A stretch of 12,740 bases of DNA, taken from the NCBI GenBank assembly GCA_002409785.1, contig DHOX01000038.1, positions 1 to 12,740 on the forward strand, read 5' to 3'. Origin of the DNA: Prevotella sp. UBA5379 (GTDB taxonomy: Bacteria; Bacteroidota; Bacteroidia; Bacteroidales; Bacteroidaceae). The position numbers were made by a program, and so were the translations under genes. Of the stretch, positions 8,064 through 12,740 are shown piece after piece. The notes beneath the pieces are model-generated. The model worked only from the letters and a program-made list of their open reading frames with translations. It did not search any database and had not been told where the DNA came from. How positions within the stretch are numbered: position 1 is the stretch's first letter; each line of letters opens with the position of its first letter.

Positions 8064-8822
8064 TTAAAAAGTCAGATAGCAATTGACTCCAATAGCTTGA
8101 TTATGTGAAGGGCTATAACCATATATCTGATTTCCATTGATCACGGCAGGCTGGATGTGCAGGCTCAGATCTCTGGAGATGTCAAAATCGGATAACGAAG
8201 CATCCACGTAGGCATCAATGACGGATAGCACATAGACTCCTATAAATGAGAATACACTTAGATCCCGCCAGCGGCGGAAACGGTCTTTGCGGCTCTTGAA
8301 GAGTTGTTGATAGCGTGTAAGGTTTGAAGCGTCAACTTTGGTCCCTAAGTGCAGAAATTGATTGTAACTTTGCGTTGAAGGGTCATCGTCCATGATGTCT
8401 ACGTATGCCTGTGCATAATCATGATACATCTGGTTGTTCCAGGACATGGCATAGATGCAACCCAGAAAACCGCCGTAGAAAATAGGCAACTTCCAGTATT
8501 TGCGATTATAAATCTGCCCTGCGCCGGGCAAGACAATGGAAAGCCACAGTGCTCTTTTTGTATCAGGCCGCCATGTGGCCCAGTCACGCTTGGCCTTTTT
8601 CTTTGTTGGTATAGAATCGGGAGAGACCATACGCGTCCTGTCAGTCTGGGCTTCAGTTTTTGACACAGATGGATGTGACTTCTGCAAGGCTTGAATGGTA
8701 TCCTGCTTCATTTCTGAAATTGCTGCATGGTCTGGTATGCAGGTCCTTCCAAAAGCAGTAATGGCTGTTATACCTACCAGCAGAACAGTCAGACTATAGC
8801 GATGTGAAAATTTAATATTCAC
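8064..8822 (-). CDS. DUF5683 family membrane protein
   Basis: This 252-residue protein of unknown function belongs to a family common in Bacteroidota. A signal peptide or N-terminal membrane anchor covers about 8-25, and a polar, Lys-rich stretch follows (about 40-85). The family core has the motif PGAGQIYNRKYWKLP (99-113) leading into a hydrophobic segment, and a second hydrophobic segment lies at about 188-206. The start is GTG at 8820-8822. It overlaps the parB stop by four bases (GTGA), and the next in-frame Met (residue 38) would lose the signal sequence, so GTG is well supported. The overlap implies translational coupling to parB. The link to ParB suggests a role near growth or division, but that rests on position only. 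Confidence 0.88.
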   Translation of the reverse strand: MNIKFSHRYSLTVLLVGITAITAFGRTCIPDHAAISEMKQDTIQALQKSHPSVSKTEAQTDRTRMVSPDSIPTKKKAKRDWATWRPDTKRALWLSIVLPGAGQIYNRKYWKLPIFYGGFLGCIYAMSWNNQMYHDYAQAYVDIMDDDPSTQSYNQFLHLGTKVDASNLTRYQQLFKSRKDRFRRWRDLSVFSFIGVYVLSVIDAYVDASLSDFDISRDLSLHIQPAVINGNQIYGYSPSHNQAIGVNCYLTF

Positions 8823-9742
8823 TTTTCAGATTGCTCTTTCAGTTTATCAAATACATTCATGATGCGTTCCAGCTCTTCTTCATTAGAGAAGGGGATGCTG
8901 ATTTTCCCCTTGCCTTTCGGCGTGCAGGTCATCTGGACTTTTGCATCGAGGAATTTTGATAAGCGTTGTTTCAGAATGTTAAATTCTTCAGGCATCTTGG
9001 TCTTGGCAGCAATTTTCTTCTTGCCGCTTTCGATGTCTTCACCTTGTTTTAACTGTTGGACGAGGCTTTCGACTTTCCTGACGGAGTATCCGTTTTTTTG
9101 AATCTCCTTGAAAAGTTTGATTTGCAATGACGGACTGTCCAAGGCCAGCAAAGCCCTTGCGTGGCCCATATCTATCTCTTTCTTCTGTAGGGCCATCTGC
9201 ACTTGTGCAGGCAATTTGAGCAACCTCAGGTAGTTGGCAATTGCAGCCCTGCTTTTGCCTACTCTCTCAGATACTTTTTCCTGGGTCATATCAGATTCTT
9301 CGAGCAGGTGCTCGTAAGCCAGCGCTATTTCAATAGGGTTCAGATCTTCCCGCTGAATATTCTCTACAAGCGCCATTTCCATGATGTTCTCATCATCAAT
9401 GGTGCGGATATAGGCAGGAATAGCCTTTAGCCCGGCTATCTGAGAAGCTCTCCAGCGACGCTCGCCTGCGATGATCTGAAATTTGTTCGTAGCGACCTGA
9501 CGTAATGTGATGGGCTGGATGATGCCTATCTGACGGATACTCTGTGCTAAATCTTTGAGCGCATCCGGATCAAATTCGCGTCGTGGTTGATTAGGGTTTG
9601 GCTCTATCTGGTCAATGGCGATCTCATTGATCGTGCTGCTTCCAGAGGTGCTGATTTCTTCGGTGGAGATCAGGGCATCCAGTCCTCTTCCTAATGCATT
9701 TGTTTTATAGGAGTGATTACTGTATTTCTTATGAACGGCCAT
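8819..9742 (-). CDS. parB: Chromosome-partitioning protein ParB (Spo0J-like CTPase)
   Basis: This 307-residue DNA-binding CTPase loads at parS sites, spreads along DNA and works with ParA to separate replicated origins. The N-terminal ParB/Srx domain (about 37-130) contains NPNQPRREF (48-56), the CTP-pocket motif GERRWRA (93-99) and ALVENIQRE (124-132). A helix-turn-helix follows at about 152-176 (TQEKVSERVGKSRAAIANYL). The C-terminal dimerisation region (about 250-307) follows a Lys-rich linker. Length is normal for chromosomal ParB. The gene begins 39 bp after parA and ends overlapping the DUF5683 gene, so the three are almost certainly cotranscribed. No consensus parS was seen in the window. 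Confidence 0.97.
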   Translation of the reverse strand: MAVHKKYSNHSYKTNALGRGLDALISTEEISTSGSSTINEIAIDQIEPNPNQPRREFDPDALKDLAQSIRQIGIIQPITLRQVATNKFQIIAGERRWRASQIAGLKAIPAYIRTIDDENIMEMALVENIQREDLNPIEIALAYEHLLEESDMTQEKVSERVGKSRAAIANYLRLLKLPAQVQMALQKKEIDMGHARALLALDSPSLQIKLFKEIQKNGYSVRKVESLVQQLKQGEDIESGKKKIAAKTKMPEEFNILKQRLSKFLDAKVQMTCTPKGKGKISIPFSNEEELERIMNVFDKLKEQSEK

Positions 9743-9781
9743 ATTGATGAATAATTATAATATGGATGGGGGATGTGGGAA

Positions 9782-10546
9782 TCAACTGTTTTTTTCGATG
9801 ATTTCTTTTGCCAGGGCTAAATGGTTCTTTGCTCCTGTGGAGTCGGCATCATAGAGGATGACCGGTAAACCGTGGCTCGGACTCTCGCTCAACTTGACAT
9901 TCCTTTGGATAACGGTCTTGAAGACCAGCTCCTGGAAATGGCGCTTGACTTCGTCGTAGATCTGATTCGCCAGACGGAGACGACTGTCGTACATCGTTAA
10001 TAAGAAACCTTCAATTTCTAGTTTCGGGTTTAATTTACTCTTGATGATTTTAATTGTGTTCAGCAGCTTGCTGATTCCTTCGAGGGCAAAATATTCACAC
10101 TGTACGGGAATGATGACTGAGTCGGCTGCCGTAAGTGCATTTACAGTGATTAATCCCAGTGAAGGTGAACAGTCAATAAGAATGAAATCATAGTCATTGC
10201 GAATAGGTTCAAGGAGTTTCTTAATCACTTTCTCCCGGTTCTCCAGATTCAGCATCTCGATTTCAGCGCCCACCAGATCAATGTGACTTGGAATGATGTC
10301 AAGTCCGTCAATGTCTGTCGTATAGATGGCATCGCGGACGTCAGCATGATCCATGATGCATTCGTAAAGGGAGCAATCCACTTCCTTGATGTCCACTCCC
10401 AGACCGCTTGATGCATTGGCTTGCGGGTCGGCATCAACGACAAGCACCTTCTTTTCCAGGGTGGCGAGAGATGCGGCCAGATTAATCGTGGTGGTGGTTT
10501 TTCCTACGCCACCTTTCTGATTAGCAAGAGCGATGATTTTTCCCAT
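9782..10546 (-). CDS. parA: Chromosome-partitioning ATPase ParA (Soj family)
   Basis: This 254-residue cytoplasmic P-loop ATPase binds DNA nonspecifically as an ATP dimer and is released by ParB to drive origin segregation. The deviant Walker A box KGGVGKTT (11-18) is at the N terminus. DADPQAN (about 39-45) gives the switch region and ILIDCSPS (about 121-128) the Walker B. The short length and lack of an N-terminal helix-turn-helix mark it as the chromosomal Soj type rather than a large plasmid ParA. The ATG at 10544-10546 follows a purine-rich GAAGGAA. A -7 element lies 32 bp upstream. It is the first gene of the minus-strand cluster and diverges from surE. Confidence 0.97.
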   Translation of the reverse strand: MGKIIALANQKGGVGKTTTTINLAASLATLEKKVLVVDADPQANASSGLGVDIKEVDCSLYECIMDHADVRDAIYTTDIDGLDIIPSHIDLVGAEIEMLNLENREKVIKKLLEPIRNDYDFILIDCSPSLGLITVNALTAADSVIIPVQCEYFALEGISKLLNTIKIIKSKLNPKLEIEGFLLTMYDSRLRLANQIYDEVKRHFQELVFKTVIQRNVKLSESPSHGLPVILYDADSTGAKNHLALAKEIIEKNS

Positions 10547-10577
10547 TTCCTTCGTTTCTTTACATCTGTTATAGTTG

Positions 10578-10585
10578 CAAAGTTA
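10578..10585 (-). promoter_or_regulatory. Putative -7 element of the parA promoter
   Basis: The minus strand reads TAACTTTG, an exact TAnnTTTG match identical to the element before the antiporter. It would give a leader of about 25 nt before the parA ATG. No TTTG -33 box is apparent at the usual spacing. This is the only good promoter seen for the five-gene cluster. Confidence 0.6.
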
Positions 10586-10627
10586 ACGATTTTATATGAG
10601 AATCTATTAACTTAAACGTTTTTTTAT

Positions 10628-10635
10628 TACTTTTG
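10628..10635 (+). promoter_or_regulatory. Putative -7 element of the surE-lpxB promoter
   Basis: The plus strand reads TACTTTTG, matching TAnnTTTG exactly. It lies 26 bp upstream of the surE ATG, leaving a short leader of about 20 nt. A weak AGGA ribosome-binding site follows at 10653-10656. It diverges from the parA element 42 bp away, so a regulator bound between them could affect both operons. Confidence 0.6.
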
Positions 10636-10661
10636 TATCGAAATTAATAATTAGGAATAAG

Positions 10662-11432
10662 ATGGAAAATAAGAAGCCATTTATACTCATTTCCAATGAT
10701 GATGGTTACCATTCCGGTGGCATACGCTATCTGGTAGAAATGTTGAGGGATAAGGCTGATCTTCTGGTCTGTGCACCGGAGGCAGCAAGGTCAGGGTTCT
10801 CCTGTGCTTTTTCGGCCGAATTGCCTTTAAGACTGAAGCGGCGCCATACGTTCGGGGATGTTGAGGCTTGGTCGTGTAACGGGACACCTGTAGACTGTGT
10901 GAAACTTGCTCTAGATCAGTTTTGTAAAAATCGTAAACCGGACCTCATTCTGGGTGGAATCAATCATGGTGATAACTCTTCTGTTAACAGCCATTATTCT
11001 GGTACAATGGGGGTTGTCATGGAAGGGTGTATGAAGTTTATTCCTTCTGTCGCTTTTTCGAGTTGTAATTATGATACGGATGCGGATTTATCCTATCTGA
11101 AGGAATATATTCTTCCTGTTATCGGGAAGGTGCTTCAGGAAGGGCTTCCAAAGGGGACTTGTCTGAATGTCAATTTCCCGGAAAAACCACCATTCAAGGG
11201 CGTGAAAGTCTGCCGTATGGCCTTTGGTAATTGGCAGAAAGAAGTGGTGAAGGAGCACCATCCTCGTGGATATGACTATTATTGGATGCTAGGAAAATAT
11301 GTGGATGATGAGCCTGCATCTGAAGGTACGGACAGATGGGCACTTCGCCATAATTATGTGGCAATCACTCCGACGACTATGGACGTGACGGCATACGGTT
11401 CAATGGATGCCATCAAGGAATGGAATTTATAA
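10662..11432 (+). CDS. surE: 5'/3'-nucleotidase SurE
   Basis: This 256-residue metal-dependent phosphatase removes phosphate from nucleoside 5'- and 3'-monophosphates in the cytoplasm. The N-terminal SNDDG motif (11-15) supplies two metal-binding aspartates, D13 and D14. RSG (43-45, S44) and GGIN (98-101, N101) match the remaining metal ligands by alignment with the known family. GTPVDCV (74-80) and YSGTMGVVMEG (about 111-121) are also typical. The family's usual SGIN reads GGIN here, a mild change. Length is normal. It is the first gene of a plus-strand pair, 24 bp ahead of lpxB, and diverges from parA. Confidence 0.96.
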   Translation: MENKKPFILISNDDGYHSGGIRYLVEMLRDKADLLVCAPEAARSGFSCAFSAELPLRLKRRHTFGDVEAWSCNGTPVDCVKLALDQFCKNRKPDLILGGINHGDNSSVNSHYSGTMGVVMEGCMKFIPSVAFSSCNYDTDADLSYLKEYILPVIGKVLQEGLPKGTCLNVNFPEKPPFKGVKVCRMAFGNWQKEVVKEHHPRGYDYYWMLGKYVDDEPASEGTDRWALRHNYVAITPTTMDVTAYGSMDAIKEWNL

Positions 11433-11456
11433 TAACAGATTTTCCTTTGAAAGTGT

Positions 11457-12740
11457 ATGAGATATTATATAGTTGTAGGTGAAGCGAGTGGCGATCTTCA
11501 TGCCTCACGTTTAATGGAGGCTTTGAAGGGAATAGATCATGACGCTGATTTCAGGTATTTTGGCGGAGACAACATGAAGGCTGTGGGCGGTACCTGTGTG
11601 AAGCATTACCGCGAACTGGCCTATATGGGCTTTATCCCCGTGCTGCTTCACTTGAGGACGATCCTGAGAAATATGTCTTTTTGTAAAAAGGATATTGTCA
11701 GTTGGAGGCCGGATGCCGTTATCCTGGTGGACTATCCAGGGTTTAATCTTGACATCGCTAAGTTTGTGCATGCCAAGACGGGCATACCGGTATATTATTA
11801 TATCTCACCGAAAATATGGGCATGGAAAGAATGGCGTATCCGGAATATCAAGCGTGATGTCAAGGAGATGTTCTCGATCCTACCCTTTGAGGTGTCTTTT
11901 TATGAAAAGAAACACCATTACCCCATCCATTATGTGGGCAATCCGACGGCTCAGGAAGTGGCTGAATTCAGAAACGGATATGACCAGAGCTATGAATCTT
12001 TTTGTCAGGAGCATCAGTTGGATGCTTATAAACCTATAATTGCTCTTCTGGCTGGAAGCCGGAAACAGGAGATCAAAGATAACCTTCCAGTGATGATTGA
12101 GGCGGCATCAAGATTCGAGGACTATCAGATGGTCCTGGCTGGTGCACCTTCCATACCGGATTCTTATTACCAGAAATGGATAGGAGATACTGATGTGAAA
12201 TTGGTGAGAAACCGTACCTATCCTTTGTTGACGCATGCTACGGCGGCTCTTGTCACGAGTGGTACGGCTACACTGGAAACAGCTCTTTTCCATGTTCCTC
12301 AGGTGGTTTGCTATGAGACACCTTTGCCTAAGTTGATCCGTTTCGGATTCAAGCATATCATTCATGTCAGATTTATCTCTCTGGTCAATTTGATAGCAGA
12401 CAGAAAAGTCGTACCTGAAATGTTGGCAGATCTGTTTACCGTGGATGGGGTTGCCTCTGAACTCCGTAAAATCCTTCCCGGTCATCCTGAACGGGAAGAG
12501 ATGCTGGCAGGTTATGAGGATGTTTACCGTCGTCTTGGGAATCAGATAGCTCCTGTACAGGCTGCTGATATCATGTACGATCTTTTGAGGACCTATAAGG
12601 CTGGTTCAAGCATGAATAACCCTTCCTCTGATGAGCTTTCAGGGCAGGACAATAAGAATTTATCGGATCAGGATAGTATGGCCCCTTCTTATGAGGATGA
12701 AGATACAGATTCATCTGATCCTGAGAATACTTGTTCGTCA
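11457..12740 (+). CDS. lpxB: Lipid-A-disaccharide synthase LpxB, 3' end outside window
   Basis: This GT19 glycosyltransferase joins UDP-2,3-diacylglucosamine and lipid X into the lipid A disaccharide on the cytoplasmic face of the inner membrane. The frame from the ATG at 11457-11459 stays open for 428 codons to the window edge. Family landmarks are GEASGDLHA (8-16), DYPGFN, SPKIWAWKEWR, AGSRKQEI (around 200), TSGTATLE (around 270) and NLIADRKVVPE. The catalytic domain appears complete by about residue 383, near the family's usual full length. A polar tail rich in Asp, Glu, Ser and Asn then continues for at least 45 residues without a stop, which is unusual. No Shine-Dalgarno is visible before the ATG. 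The 24-bp gap after surE suggests one transcript and perhaps coupled translation. Confidence 0.95.
   Translation, partial: MRYYIVVGEASGDLHASRLMEALKGIDHDADFRYFGGDNMKAVGGTCVKHYRELAYMGFIPVLLHLRTILRNMSFCKKDIVSWRPDAVILVDYPGFNLDIAKFVHAKTGIPVYYYISPKIWAWKEWRIRNIKRDVKEMFSILPFEVSFYEKKHHYPIHYVGNPTAQEVAEFRNGYDQSYESFCQEHQLDAYKPIIALLAGSRKQEIKDNLPVMIEAASRFEDYQMVLAGAPSIPDSYYQKWIGDTDVKLVRNRTYPLLTHATAALVTSGTATLETALFHVPQVVCYETPLPKLIRFGFKHIIHVRFISLVNLIADRKVVPEMLADLFTVDGVASELRKILPGHPEREEMLAGYEDVYRRLGNQIAPVQAADIMYDLLRTYKAGSSMNNPSSDELSGQDNKNLSDQDSMAPSYEDEDTDSSDPENTCSS

Noticed and set aside
11511..11771. 86-codon minus-strand frame within lpxB
   Set aside because: The plus strand here encodes conserved LpxB sequence, so this frame is antisense shadow.
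1..12740. CRISPR array, tRNA, rRNA, insertion sequence or phage genes
   Set aside because: I saw no spaced direct repeats, no tRNA-like cloverleaf, and no transposase, integrase or phage structural motifs.

Overview
The window looks like a chromosomal segment from a Bacteroidales bacterium, most likely of the Prevotella/Bacteroides type. Four things point there. The gene order parA-parB-DUF5683 protein-MltD-like transglycosylase-relA/spoT is one I associate with that order. Two promoters match the Bacteroidota -7 consensus TAnnTTTG exactly and lack an E. coli-like -35/-10. Most genes have weak or absent Shine-Dalgarno sequences. Base composition is moderate, with AT-rich gaps. LpxB indicates an LPS-bearing outer membrane. 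The genus is inference.

Layout, left to right. Bases 1-214 are an AT-rich gap with short inverted repeats. A 758-residue CPA2-type cation/proton antiporter with a USP-like C-terminal half follows on the minus strand (215-2491). A 365-bp gap then carries the antiporter's putative promoter and a striking two-tier palindrome (2663-2743). Next are a secreted CE8 pectinesterase (2857-3834, minus) and a 302-bp gap. From 10546 down to 4137 on the minus strand lies a five-gene cluster: parA, parB, a DUF5683 membrane protein, a LysM/lytic-transglycosylase-like protein and a bifunctional RelA/SpoT ppGpp enzyme. Divergent from parA across a 115-bp promoter region are surE and lpxB on the plus strand. 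lpxB has no stop before the window ends.

Functionally the core is housekeeping: chromosome segregation (ParA/ParB), envelope or peptidoglycan work (DUF5683, MltD-like protein), the stringent response (RelA/SpoT), nucleotide phosphatase activity (SurE) and lipid A synthesis (LpxB). The antiporter and pectinesterase on the left are more accessory. No mobile element, CRISPR array, tRNA, rRNA or obvious novel multigene system was found. The most unusual points are the altered AYN-type motif in the MltD-like protein, an acidic low-complexity extension on LpxB that runs off the window, the nested palindrome at 2663-2743, and a textbook Shine-Dalgarno in front of relA/spoT.
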